Part shown: piece after piece, positions 1 to 10,615 of the stretch
Position numbering within the stretch: position 1 is the stretch's first letter
Layout of the letters: each line of letters starts with the position of its first letter
Assembly: GCA_000750105.3 (NCBI GenBank)
Contig: JPHH03000034.1
Coordinates: 186,001 to 250,000 of the forward strand
Direction: 5' to 3'
Source of the DNA: Tolypocladium sp. Sup5 PDA-1
Lineage: Eukaryota; Ascomycota; Sordariomycetes; Hypocreales; Ophiocordycipitaceae
DNA: 64,000 nucleotides
The notes under the pieces: model-generated
What the model saw: only the letters and a program-made list of their open reading frames with translations
Database searches by the model: none
What the model was told of the DNA's origin: nothing
Made by a program: the position numbers and the translations under genes

Positions 1-201
1 TCGATGCTCAGCGTGAGTAAAAGACCTTTAAATGCAACAGTCAGAATTGGTTCTACCCAAAACGTGATTAGCAAAGCATACCAGATTTGTGCAGACGAAA
101 ACAGCTGGCCGTGGAGGCGGATGTCTGAGATAGAAGGTTGCGTTGGGGCATCTTTGAGTTGTCCATCAGGCCAGTCTCCAATACCCGTATATGACTATTA
201 T

Positions 202-918
202 TCATTTCATATTAGCGGCATGGTTCCCTGGTAGTTCAACCACCTCAACGACACCACGATATCTACTCACATCACCACTGTCTAAGCCCGCGAAACGGCC
301 ACTGGAAGCAAGTGGACGGGGCCGCATAGCAACCCCTTCTCCATTCAACTGCTTCGACGCAAGCCAGTGAAAAATGCGGTACTCTGGTGCGGTGCAATCG
401 GCCACCGGGCTGCCTACGTGGCGGCGTCTCGATCGCCCGATCGAGGCATCCGGCCACAATGCTCGGATCAACTTCGCCGACTCTGCTACCTTCTTAATAC
501 AGTCCGGCACGGGGTCGGGGTGGTCGCTGATGTGCTTGAATGGGACAACCAGCAGCTGAGACCCAGCCTCGTTCTTCTGACCGGAATTCTTTTGACCAGA
601 AAGTTCAAACTGGAGCTGGGAACCCCAACCTGGGAGGTGCGCCGATATACGAGGATCCGTGGCATGAAAATCGTTGCCCGGGATTGGGCCTATCGGTGCC
701 CTCGAGGGATCAGGATTGTCCAGGTCGCGGTGAATGTAGTACCACGGACGAGATTGACTCTCCAAGATTGAAGCGACATCGAATGCTGATAGAAACTTCT
801 CTCGCAACTCAATGAGCGTATCTGGAGTTGGAAGCAATTGACCCGGAGAGAGACGTTTGTCGGTCACTGGTTCAGCAGGAATGATTGCTCCAGTCATATT
901 GTTGGTCGCCGACGACAT
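202..918 (-). CDS. Hypothetical protein, 238 aa
   Basis: A single open frame from ATG at 918 to the stop at 202, read on the minus strand. I do not recognise the family. The middle contains an aromatic patch (WYYIHRDLDNPDP) and a short internal duplication (SGQKNSGQKN, two copies of a five-residue unit). No signal peptide, membrane segment or metal motif is visible. The C-terminal third (after about residue 165) is rich in Arg, Ser and Gly and could be intron or UTR read through, so the true 3' end is uncertain. The gene sits at the window edge with no close neighbour; the next supported gene starts about 1 kb away on the other strand. It could be a decayed copy of a longer gene. Confidence 0.4.
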   Translation of the reverse strand: MSSATNNMTGAIIPAEPVTDKRLSPGQLLPTPDTLIELREKFLSAFDVASILESQSRPWYYIHRDLDNPDPSRAPIGPIPGNDFHATDPRISAHLPGWGSQLQFELSGQKNSGQKNEAGSQLLVVPFKHISDHPDPVPDCIKKVAESAKLIRALWPDASIGRSRRRHVGSPVADCTAPEYRIFHWLASKQLNGEGVAMRPRPLASSGRFAGLDSGDVSRYRGVVEVVELPGNHAANMK

Positions 919-1746
919 TGCTGGGAATGGCAGTGATGCTCAGGGAGATTCGATCGGGTCAAGATTGCTTCGCTCTTCAGTCCCGTGAGTGCATTTGCAA
1001 AGTGTGAAGGAGAAAGAATTCCGTGAGACGGTAAGAGGGGTGGAAGCAAGGAGGGGATGTTTTCCTCCGAGACCCCCTGTGAATAATGTGCTCCGCCTGT
1101 TGGTGATGACTGCATGCAGGGTGCATACACGGCCTGTCCTTGGAACTACCAATGACTGACGAGACCCGACCCAACGGATGTTTGTTATACAATGAACAAG
1201 AAGCTGATTCGTCACTAAGACCGTCACTAAGACCATCACGGCGCCGGCGATAGCCTCATCTGAGGCCCCTAATCCGGCACACTCTAATTAATTAGGCCGG
1301 GATCACCAGGAGTTGCTTTGAGGGCTTGACCTGTTGGCCGTAGAGGACATTGTCGACCCAGCCAAAGGACGTCGGCGACTGCTTGTTTCGGCGTCATAAG
1401 CACGTTTATGGCTGAATTCATCATCTCGGTGATGTCGAACGGAGGATTAGTGCCATCAGGGGGGCTGTTTGTTAACTTCCAGCAAACCATTGTTTGTCTG
1501 GACGCAGCAGAAAAGATGTTTGTGGGCATCTGATGGCCGACAGTTCTATCTTCGACATGCAATCGCAATAACGCTCTTATCTCTCCCTGACCAGCTTTTT
1601 ACCACTGACATGTCTTTTGTATCGTGCTCTCGTCTGCATAGGGGCGTTTGTTTGTGATGTTCTCCCTTGTCTGACAAGCAAGCCTGTTTGATGTAGCCCC
1701 TTGTTCTGGCTTACCATTTCACATTTTCATACGTGCTTTCGTCGAG
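919..1746. other. Intergenic, no gene seen
   Basis: About 0.8 kb between two outward-facing genes. The open frames here are short, overlap each other on both strands and show no recognisable protein features. I see no RNA gene or repeat. Confidence 0.5.
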
Positions 1747-1752
1747 TATAAA
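1747..1752 (+). promoter_or_regulatory. TATA-like box for the small zinc-ribbon gene
   Basis: TATAAA followed by AGT, 195 bases before the ATG at 1942. The intervening leader is rich in C and T and low in upstream ATGs, as expected for a fungal 5' UTR. Position and context are suggestive only. Confidence 0.4.
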
Positions 1753-1860
1753 GTCAGAGGAGAACCATCGTCTTTTACAGAATAACTCATCATCACAGAT
1801 ACACTCAGTTCTCATACGCATACCAACCTCTTGCACACCAATACAATTCAGACGACTAAC

Positions 1861-2025
1861 TTATACCTCTTCAGTATGCTCCCTCAGCCTCCTACTCCAA
1901 GTTTCATGCATTGACCAAAGATCAGACCTCATTATTTCACCATGGCTTTCTGCAACCAGTGCCAGACCCACGTCACCCCCAACAAGAACCAACAGTGCCC
2001 AGATTGCGGCAGCGATGTTCTGTGA
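1861..2025 (+). repeat. Intact copy of a dispersed duplication
   Basis: This segment (leader plus the small zinc-ribbon frame) matches about 5026-5190 in the same orientation. Shared blocks include TATGCT, GCCTCCTA-TCCAA, CATGCA, GCCTCAT/ACCTCAT, GCAAC and the stretch around AACCAACAG/AACGCAAC. The similarity is read by eye, with several mismatches and small gaps. Confidence 0.5.
1942..2025 (+). CDS. Very small zinc-ribbon-like protein, 27 aa
   Basis: A 27-codon frame starts at an ATG in near-ideal context (CACCATGG) after a CT-rich leader and a TATA-like box. The peptide carries two CxxC knuckles, CNQC and CPDC, separated by 11 residues: the pattern of a minimal zinc ribbon. The stop codon overlaps a good intron donor (GTGAGG at 2022). 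Splicing from there to the AG at 2062-2063 would remove 42 bases and extend the peptide by about 20 basic residues, so the 3' end is open. A decayed copy lies at about 5026-5190, in which the start and Cys codons are lost. Function is unknown. Metal binding is inferred from the spacing alone. It may be a real micro-protein or the first exon of a longer gene. Confidence 0.45.
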   Translation: MAFCNQCQTHVTPNKNQQCPDCGSDVL

Positions 2026-2613
2026 GGACCATTGCTGCGTCAGACTGAGGGCATTCGGCTAAGCAACAACGATGTGAGAGTGCGAGGCGGTGGCAAATCA
2101 CAGGGGATGAGGAAACGGGAGAGCAGTTAAATCAGGATACGGTGGTTATGATACGGTCCTTACTGGAAGATCTTCTGTATATTGTGTTTTAGAATGAAAT
2201 TGAACGGCTCTCGCTAAGAACAATGGCTCACGTTCTTGTCACTAATAGCTGCACAACGACAGCTGCATACAGGTAAGACGCGAATTGGGATATCCACTAC
2301 ATACGGTTTTCAGTGTTGTATGTGTCTATATGCACTAACTTGTGATGTGTTGGGGACTGACACATCTCCCGAGGGAGAGAGGTCAGCGGAGACAGACAGT
2401 CAGGCAGAACCCTCTTTAAACAGGGGTCTATGCCGCCCGCCCCGTAGCTTAGACAAGTCATTCTTTTCACTTTCTTTACCGCCGCAAAGAGCTTTATCTC
2501 AATCGTCACTGACCAGTTGGCTTGCGCCGATACGTTCAACCCTTCCTGTTTGGGCATGCGTCGTGGCCACAAGTACTCCGTATTTCACAGATAGTAACGC
2601 TATGTCGTTCACA
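2026..2613. other. Intergenic, no gene seen
   Basis: About 0.6 kb between the small plus-strand gene and the 3' end of the minus-strand DUF3632-type gene. Short overlapping frames only. No repeat or RNA gene recognised. Confidence 0.4.
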
Positions 2614-3660
2614 CTAATGTAACTCTGGCCCTAGCTCCTGTGCCATAGGCTGATACCGAACCATACCGGGCGAAGCCTCCAACTGTCTCTTCACAGAAGA
2701 ATCTCTCTGGTCGACTGTAAGTAGCATGTTATCCATGACTCGTGTCGCGTGCTCCGCAAGGCTACTATCCCCATGTTTGCTTGCCTCTTGAACAATTTCC
2801 TCCAGCCGCCGGAGCCAGAATATCCATCTTCCAGGGCTGAATCCTGCCGAGGCTGCATGTGTGAAACCTGACGTGTCATCACGGCATAAATCGCCGACAT
2901 GCCCAATATCATTGGAGCAATCGTTCCATTGTTGGTCGGAGAGCTGTATGAGCTTCACACCGGTTTCAAACAGCCATGCGTTGGCTGCGGGAAGTAGTTC
3001 GCTGACACTCAGATCCCGCCGAGACCTGTCGGGGACTTCTTCGCTTTGGCTGCCGAGCTTACTGAGCGGCCGTGGCGTCTCTAACGTCTCGCGGAGAACG
3101 ATTAGGGCGATGCCGCAAAGTTTGTCGCTAGCTAAACCAACAGATGCAAGTTTAGCGAGGAAGGTGGCGAAATTGAGACGTTGGGCGGCATCCATTACTG
3201 TACAGTCCTTGATCCAGAACTCGGTCATATCGGAGACCAAGAACGGAAGATCTGTCCAGATAATACCTCCAGACGTCACTGCTGTTTCGACAGCGTGGGC
3301 GATCGAGGATTGTCTGGAAAGAGCGCCCTGTTCCCGAGCTTGAAGTATCTGGAATGCAAGCCTATCCAGGGCTGGGTTGTCGTGGGAGATGTTCTTGCTG
3401 GCTTGATAGTACATGAACCAGAGGTCATGCAAGTCGATTTCGAGAGCATAGCTGGACGATTGGCATTGAGAAAATCGAACATTGATGGAAAACCATTTGC
3501 TAGTCGTTGACACCCAGAGCCCATTGTCATTCCCCTCGCGTCGGGCTGAATCCGCCCACAGTTGCCGAGCCATAGCAGATAGTCTCATGCGGGAGTCAGG
3601 ATTATGTTGCATGGCGATGGCTTCGGGTGGCACGTTTTCCGAGGCTGTTATGTTCTGCAT
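2614..3660 (-). CDS. DUF3632-type fungal protein, about 348 aa
   Basis: The frame is open from 3855 to the stop at 2614. I start at the Met at 3660 because the upstream 65 codons read like leader sequence (many basic residues, no conserved features), while the part after 3660 looks like a protein. Features that recall DUF3632 proteins are an N-terminal helix with DLHDLWFMYYQASK, followed by ISHDNPALDRLAFQI, a middle WTDLPFL segment, and a C-terminal RWIFWLRRLEEI block ending in a helix with MDNMLLT. DUF3632 is a fungal family of unknown function, often in multiple copies per genome. No signal peptide or membrane segment is seen; a soluble cytosolic or nuclear protein is likely. The family assignment is from memory of its pattern, not from a search. 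Confidence 0.6.
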   Translation of the reverse strand: MQNITASENVPPEAIAMQHNPDSRMRLSAMARQLWADSARREGNDNGLWVSTTSKWFSINVRFSQCQSSSYALEIDLHDLWFMYYQASKNISHDNPALDRLAFQILQAREQGALSRQSSIAHAVETAVTSGGIIWTDLPFLVSDMTEFWIKDCTVMDAAQRLNFATFLAKLASVGLASDKLCGIALIVLRETLETPRPLSKLGSQSEEVPDRSRRDLSVSELLPAANAWLFETGVKLIQLSDQQWNDCSNDIGHVGDLCRDDTSGFTHAASAGFSPGRWIFWLRRLEEIVQEASKHGDSSLAEHATRVMDNMLLTVDQRDSSVKRQLEASPGMVRYQPMAQELGPELH

Positions 3661-4006
3661 GATGATGATTGACGGTGCAAAAATGTATCTAGAGTCTGGG
3701 TTAATCCACCGGGTTTTATGGACAAGGCGGGGCAAGGGACTTGCTTGGTGTTGAAGGAGACGTACTGATGGGAGATGGTTGGTTGTTTGTTCCCGTATCC
3801 TGATTGAGTTGGTTAGGCAGCGTCGGTTCAGCACGGATATGTCGGCACGAGCCACGACAAATCTACTTTGCTCGGCAAGCTTCTGGAGAATCAGCCTCGT
3901 TTAGAAAGCGGGGCAAGGGCTCTCTGGTTACAGATTTCCACCACAAATGTCGGTTTCGGGAAGGAAGGTATTGGATGATCACTGGCTCTCACGGTCACAG
4001 CCCATT

Positions 4007-4246
4007 CCATATGCGTGTTGGTTCGGAAACGTATGATATGTGAAGGTTGCTCCCTCTTTATATGCTCGATCACGGTCCCATATGCATGTTGGCTCGGAAA
4101 CGTATGGTATATGAAGGTTGTTCCCTCCTTATATGCTCGGTAAAGGTCCCATATGCATGTTGGTTCGAAAATGTATTATATGCGGGGATTGTTCCCTCTT
4201 TACGACATGCTCGGTCTCGGCCCCGTCCCATGATGCATGTTATTCC
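4007..4246 (+). repeat. 71-bp tandem repeat, three units plus a partial
   Basis: Units begin with CCATATGC at 4007, 4078 and 4149 (period exactly 71). A degenerate fourth start lies at 4228 after an 8-base expansion. Shared core elements are CATGTTGG, CGGAAACGTATG, GAAGGTTG, TCCCTC and TATATGCTCG. The array lies 180-400 bases upstream of the signal-peptide ORF at 4421, in the usual place for promoter elements. Confidence 0.85.
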
Positions 4247-4420
4247 TTTCAAGAGTGATAGTTGCACAAATTCTCCATGATTGATCGTGCGCTGAGGAGC
4301 AACTTGACATGCGTCAAGTTCCCTATATCTATGGGGCTTTTCTGTGTCTCATATAATAGTCTCTTATGTCGATTTTCGTACCACACCCTCTCCTGTCCCA
4401 AACCTTTTCGCGGTATCAAA

Positions 4421-4715
4421 ATGAAGGCTGTTCTCGCTATGCTTGTTTTTGCCGTCATCGGCCGGGCAGCGGCGCAATCCGGATGTGAGAAGCAGTTACG
4501 TCTTCATCAGTTATAATATCCCTTTGGTCTCCAGGAACTATTGCCCAAATGCAGGGCGGATCCTGATGTTATTGCAGCTCCAATGGTGAGATCCCGTTTG
4601 GCGGCTTTTCATGCGGGATTGACTGACCTCTGTCCAAGGGAAATGCTACGCATCAGGCCGAAAGAATGGTCAATGGGTTTGCGACCCGGTCGAACTTGAA
4701 GACTACTCGATGTAG
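4421..4715 (+). CDS. Small secreted protein, spliced model uncertain (possibly decayed)
   Basis: Exon 1 (4421-4494) encodes a clear signal peptide: Met-Lys, a hydrophobic core (AVLAMLVFAVI) and an AAAQS cleavage region. The rest must be spliced because the frame stops at 4514. One model joins 4494 to 4578, then 4585 to 4639. It gives a 52-residue peptide whose mature part has three Cys and ends with CYASG, WVCDP and EDYSM. Its weak points are an atypical GTTACG donor and an 8-base exon. Another model uses the better GTGAGA donor at 4485 with the same acceptor (4578) and continues in a different frame to 4872. After the TAG at 4713 the first frame stays open for about 60 more codons with protein-like composition, so a disabled longer gene is possible. 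An apoplastic effector or antimicrobial role is inference only. Confidence 0.4.
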
Positions 4716-5025
4716 GTTGCTGATATCAAGAGAGTCAATCGAAGTAGCTTTGTTCCATTTGCCGGGCACGACCCCGAAGTTCGACTCGAGTCTGATTGTG
4801 TCATTCGCGATGGGATCATGCTCGGCGCCGTATTTCACTTCGCACGACAGGAAGGGGGCTGCTCTTCAGTGAAGCCCTCCCGCCTGAATCCCATCGCTGG
4901 ATAGCGTGTCCGTTGGTACAGTCTGCTCATTTCTGAGCAAAGTAGTATTCATATCGCGGCTCGCAACGGATTGTCCCTAAAGCTTCCCTTGGTCTCCAGA
5001 AGCTTCCTATAAAGATTAGCCTTTA

Positions 5026-5190
5026 TATACTTTAGATTTCTTCGGTATGCTGCCATAGCCTCCTATTCCAAGGTACATGCAGTAACTAAACACCAGGCCT
5101 CATCATTGTACTATAGGACAACAGTTCCGCAACACGCGCTAGATCCCTCCTTCACAACGAACGCAACCCAATTTCAGCGTTCTCGAAGCC
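5026..5190 (+). pseudogene. Decayed copy of the small zinc-ribbon gene
   Basis: Aligned by eye with 1861-2025. The leader is recognisable and a TATAAAG box lies at 5008-5014. The start codon region reads ATAGG instead of ATGG, Cys codons are replaced, and a CAG has become TAG. No open frame of useful length survives. This is a dead paralogue or a diverged remnant of the same duplicated unit. Confidence 0.45.
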
Positions 5191-5273
5191 ATTTTATCAT
5201 CAAATGATCGTTTCATTAACAGTGGGTATCGTCCAAAAAGACCGCTACATCGCGTCCACGTTCCTCCACGCGC

Positions 5274-8200
5274 TTACAACTCGTCCTTTCCATGCTGAAC
5301 AGAGTCCTTGACAGCGTCAGTCGCGTGGCTCGCCGCGCTGCCGACCTTGTCTCCCACCGACGCCGCGGCAGCGCTGGCCTCGCTCGCCAGGCTTCCCACG
5401 CTCGCGGCAGCAGTGGCGTAGACGGCGCTGAACCGGGACAGCACGCTCTCGCTAAAGGCCGGCTCCTTGCCGCTCACGAGCTCCGACACAATCTCGCCGA
5501 CGGCCTCGTACTGTTTCGCTGCGTTGGCCGAGGCCGTGACGGCAGCGTCATGCGCAGTTTGCGTCGCGGCGGATGCGTAGGAGCTGGCGCTTCCAATCAC
5601 GTTGTCGTACCATCCAATGGCCGTCGGTTCTCCGTATACCTGGGCGCTGAGCTCAGAAATCACATTGTCCCATGTCTCGGCGACGGCGACACCGGCAATG
5701 TAAATCTGCTCCCCGGCTGCGTCTGCAGCAGCAGAGAAGGTATCCTCGACAGCTTCAGCAGCTGAGAAGACGCCCTCGGTCGCAGCAGAGTAGGCAGAGT
5801 GAGCCGCATCGCCCGCCGCGTGGGCCGCCGACGAGGCAGACTCGCTGGCCACAGAGGCCACCGATGACGCAGAACCGACAAAATCGGTCGGTGTTGGAGT
5901 CGCCGTGACGGAGGACCAGGCAGCAGAGGCAGCAGAGATGAAGCTCATGTATCGATCTTGAGCGAGGCCGAGCCCAGCGTAGTAGTTGAGCTTGGCTTGG
6001 TCGACAAACTTCTCTCCTGGCGATGTGGGCGTCGGTGTAGCTACTCCCAGAGCAATCAAGGCGCTCTGGTACTGGATCTCAGCCCACAGCCGACCTTCGT
6101 TCAGCCGCTGTGCTGCAATAGACTCGACCTTTTCCCAGTTGAGGGGCTTGGAGCCGCTGGTTGGCGTCGGCTTGCCGTAGACACCGGTCGAGGCAGCTTC
6201 GACTGCCTCGTGAAGCTTGTGGCTAGCTCCAGCAACAGCGTTGTCATATGCAGCTGAAACAGACGCAAAGAGCTGCTCGTGCACGGGCTTCGGCGTGCCG
6301 TAGATTTGCGCGGAAACAACAGACAGAGCGCTCGAGTATCGATCCGATGCCAGTGACACTGCGCCGGAATACGCAGCTTGCGCGGCGGCCGTGGCGCCCC
6401 CAATCATGTCAGAGTCCACATAATCGTCCAGGACGGGTTGACGATCGGAGACGGCCTGGGCTGCAACACCAAACATGGCAGCGTGTACAGTAGCCGTATC
6501 CGTTGCCCGAGGCTTCTCGCCATCTTTCGTGTCATCTGAGTCGGCTTCTGCGTCGTTTTGGTTAATATCATCAGACACAGCAGCACTTTCTCCCTTTAGT
6601 GCCTCAGAGGCTTCTGCGGCGAGGGGGATAGTTGACTCTGCGGGCTCTGGCACCGCCCCAGCCGTCCCTGAGAGTTGTCAGCCGGTTGCACTTAAATAGT
6701 TGGACTCAGAAAGGCGGGTAGGACGCACCTAGAATAATGGGCTCAGCCGCGTCTGTAGCGCTCGAGACGGCCTCCTCAACGGTATCAAACACGACGCTGG
6801 AAGCTGCTTCACTCGCGGCGCTAATCTGGTCCTGAACTGCCAACGAGGCCACGCTGGCTGCATCAACAACGGACGACGTTGCGTCTGCTGCAGCCTCAGT
6901 CACGGCCGAAACCGTCTCCCGAACAGCTTCTTCGACGGCGCTGGTGAGCTCCTCGGCAGAGAAAGACCCTTCCTCAGCCGCATCCTTCAACACTGCCTCG
7001 GCCTCGTCGAGATGCTCCGCGACTGTCTCCTCAACGTCGTCGGCTTTCTGTGCAGCTTCGGCAGCTTGTGCAGCTTCGGCAGCTTCAGCAGCTAGCCGCA
7101 TTGCCTCAGAGTCGAAGTTGTCAGTAGAGTCCTTGGCCAGGATCTTCCGGTGCGTCACCTCCTTCAGGCGGGCGAGTTCCTTTGCAGCAGCAGAGGCAAT
7201 CGTCATGCCCTCGTCCTCGATCTGGGCGGAGGCGTCCTGTGCCTCGAGCAGGGTAGGGTGCGTGACAATCAGCTGCTTGAGCTCCTCCGTCCACTGTGTG
7301 AGCGTGCTCTTCAGCTCGTGATACTTGGCCCAGTCCTTGTAAGTGACGCCATCGGTCCACGCCCACTTCATGCCAATCTGCTGGAGGGCGAGGGCCCTAG
7401 TCTCGTCGAGAATCTGGAAATGCACGTCGGCCGCGCCAACGACGGTTTCCTGCAGCTCGGCATCGTAGTCCTCGCGCCAGCCCCGAATCACCTGGGCTCT
7501 CTTCTTAATAGCCACACCAGCTGATCGGATGGCGCTGACAGCCTTGTCCTCGGCACCGTCGGCGCCGTCTTCCACGATGGACGTAATCCTGGTCTTGAGG
7601 TCGGCGAGCTCGGATTCGATCGTTGCTTCGAGCTGCTCTACGAGGCCCTTTCCAGTTACCTCGGCGTTTTCCTCAATCATGCGCCGCGCAATCTCGTCGA
7701 CGCGGTCTTCAATATCTGTTGCCCCCTCGTCCGCCTGCGCTGCGAATTTATTCTGCCACTGCTCTAGGTCTTGGGCGACCATCTCGCGCGCCTTTCGTCT
7801 CTTCTCGCTCTCGTTCTCGGCGGCCGGAGGAGCCTCCACGGGGTTCCAGTACTCTCCGGCCGTCTCCTGGGGCTTCGTGGCATCGGCGACGGAGGTGGCG
7901 GCCTCTTCCACGGTTGTAGAAGCCGTTGTCGAGCTTTGAGGCGTAGGCTTGCTAAAGGATGATTGAACAGTCTCAGAGAAGGTATTTCTGCTCAATGTCA
8001 GCAGATGTTCCACAGCAGGCAATAGCGCTCACTTACCCATCGGATGAAGGCTGCACCGGGAGAACCTTGGTCTTTGCCTGGTTCTTGTATCGCCCCAGGC
8101 GCTCGCCAATACGGACCAGCTGCGGCTCGACATTCTCCACGTACAAGACGCGCAGCTGCGGCCACACGGCGGTGTCGAGGAAGTGGTTCGCCTTGTTCCA

Positions 8201-8962
8201 GGCCCAGTATGAAGCGGGTAGCGCCGTGCCGGTGGCAAAGTCGGAGGTGGCGTCGTAGCCTTGCGCGGCGTACGGACGGACGAATTCGTAACTCGGCAGC
8301 ACGTACTCGTAGTACAACTGCAGCGAGTTTGTTCGCACAATATCATAGTATGGCCCGATGGCATGGCCGGCTTTGGTCAGATGGGGCGCAATCGACTGGT
8401 CGTAGTGCGCCTGCGACACTTGTTGAAGCCGAGCCAGCTGGGGCTGGCCGTTTGTCTCCCACTGGGACCAGGCATAGTCCTGTCCCTTCTTGACCCATGG
8501 CGCGCCGAACTGGACAGCGTACACGCGAGACGGCGTCAGGACGCGGCTGTTGACTGCGTCGTAGTATGGCTTCGCGACGTCTACGTAGGGCGCGGCATAT
8601 TGGTCATAGTACGGCTCGACGCGTGGTGACACGGCGTTTTTGGCGTGGAAGTAGTGCTTGCAGATGAACGGCGAGCTTTCGTCGCAGGCTTCGAGCGAGG
8701 AAGGGCATCGGAAGAGGACTGTGAGGATGGCAGCCCAGGTCGCAAGTCTAAGCGCGTGTCAGCTCCGGGTTAGAATAGCCAGAGCACCAAATCGGAAAGG
8801 GGTCGAGGCGATGACGAACCTTGCGACGAGGCCCAAGGCCCAGGGAAAAAAGCCACGTCTTTGCTTGGTCGTCCTCCTCCGGGCCGCTGGTTGTCCGTTC
8901 AGCTTGCCATTGGCACTGGTAGAGCCGTTGCCAGGCTTGGGTGAGCCGCTGGACTCGGCCAT
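5274..8962 (-). CDS. Membrane-anchored ER-type protein with C-terminal KDEL, 1168 aa
   Basis: Four exons, minus strand: 8962-8820, 8747-8037, 7987-6729 and 6667-5274. All introns have GT donors, a CTGAC-type branch site and AG acceptors, and the frame holds throughout. The N-terminus is basic (RRRTTKQRR, about 28-36) followed by one hydrophobic segment (about 38-60), which fits a signal anchor or uncleaved signal. Next come YYD motifs (EPYYDQY, KPYYDAV, GPYYDIV), a charged helical middle with long Ala/Glu runs, and a C-terminal part with repeated YG-P and TPTP motifs (QIYGTPKP, GVYGKPTP, QVYGEPTA) in Ala/Ser-rich helices. The last residues are HGKDEL then TAA, a classical ER retrieval signal, so the bulk is probably luminal. 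Similar fungal proteins are, from memory, sometimes labelled transcription factor hoxa13; nothing here looks like a homeodomain. Molecular function is unknown. Confidence 0.75.
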
Positions 8963-10615
8963 GGCGGAGGGTGCCTATCGGGAGCAAGCAATGCGTCGTG
9001 GTTGTGATCGCTTCGAGGCCAGACGAGGCAGTCGACGGGGTTGACGTCGGCGCGAGATCCGGCCGTGGCAAGGGTACGAAGATGGAGGATAGCGAATAGC
9101 AGACACGCCGCAACTACCTGTGCCCCCAGGGATAATGGAGACTGGAAGAGTAAAGTGAAGCTGCAGCCCTCAAATGTTGGCTGGAGATGTTCGTTCGCCG
9201 AGGCACGGCCAAGGTGAGTGATGGATGGATATTTCTTCTGGCCAGGCAGCACGGAGCTTTTGGCCGGCCTGCCTAGCGCTGGTGGTGGTGCTACAGGGGC
9301 TGTCGCAGCGCAGCGACGTGAGGACGGGGTTATTACAGTACCTGCGAGGCTGCGACAAGTGCGGATCCACAACAGCTCTAGCTTGTGACAAGCCGCTCAG
9401 CAATGTCAGGAATCTCACGATGGGGAAGCCGTATGTACAGCGGTATCATGCGACGATTGTATTGGGGATGGTGTTTGTGAAGGAAGAGGCAACGACAATC
9501 AGGGCGGCGGTGACGTTTGACCGCGGCGCCGTCTGGGTACTTTAGCTGGTGAGAGCTGGATCCCGAGGCACGTCATGGCACGCGGTTGGAAAGCTTGCTT
9601 TTGGACGCCTTCACCTGCTCCGCTCCGACACCACCAATGAACCACCACCAATGAACCACCACCAACATTTGTCTGGGATACAGGCCATGCCGAGGCGCCA
9701 TTGGCTGTCGACGAAACGCCTTTGCAGATTCACCAGATAGATGCCTATACTCCGAACCGATGCCAGGCTTCCATAACCCTGGACGGCGTGTCCCTACATT
9801 GTTTGAGCTTAGATGCGGCGGCTGTCGTGATGGAAGTTGTGGGACAGGCTGAAGATGTTATCGCTGCCATGACATCAAGGTTGACACCAGTGCGTTATCA
9901 GGCATCGCGACATCGTGCATGCGCCAGTCGATCGGCCTGTGAAAGCAAATCAGCATGTATCGTGTGTAAGAGCAGATCATGCATCATGTGTAAGATGCTT
10001 CATGATGGACGGGTGCTGATGGACGGGTGCTCTGCCAGCTCGTCGACGGCACACTGTTGGAGGGAGTGCCCCAGCGGCCGCATGTTCACGTAACCCATGA
10101 TATACCTTAAACTTTGCCCCATGCAAGCCACAACTGCGGTAACGCCAAAGTACCTTTTACATTCTGACCTCGCCGTCTTCAACACATCTACTGAACGCCG
10201 TCAGTGGCAGGTGCCCTCGTGTCATGCGGCGACTTTTCTCCGACTCCGTCCCGCGCAACCACCATCCGCAGCCAAAGATTTAGAGAACAACTTCTCTCTC
10301 TCTCACCGCATCACGAACCTCCTCGCCTCACGGCCCGAACACGTTCCCCTACAAAGCCACCTAATCCGGCCGCCCCATTCTGCCGCCATCCCAAAGCGAG
10401 CCGTCATCAGCGACGACTCCAGGCCACATCCCCTCGTAGGGCCGAGCGTCCAACGCGGCCGCAGCGTGCATAAACGACCCAACAGCACCCGTGTTCCTCC
10501 ATCGACCGCTCGGTTGACACCCTCATGATTCCTCCGACGCCCGTCCTGCGATAGCCCGTCCCCTCCCCGCTGCGGGATCATCGACTCTCGCCGCATCGTC
10601 GTGGTCTCGCGCATC
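8963..10615. promoter_or_regulatory. Divergent intergenic region between two ER-related genes
   Basis: 1.65 kb separates the start codons of the KDEL protein (minus) and the Doa10-type ligase (plus), so both promoters must lie here. It contains a CT-rich leader near 10285-10305, a short CCACCAATGAA repeat at about 9635-9668, and a tandem GATGGACGGGTGCT at about 10003-10032. No gene is supported. Confidence 0.5.

Noticed and set aside
9635..10032. Short direct repeats (CCACCAATGAA; GATGGACGGGTGCT) considered as a CRISPR-like or regulatory array
   Set aside because: Only two or three copies with no regular spacers; ordinary microduplications in intergenic fungal DNA.
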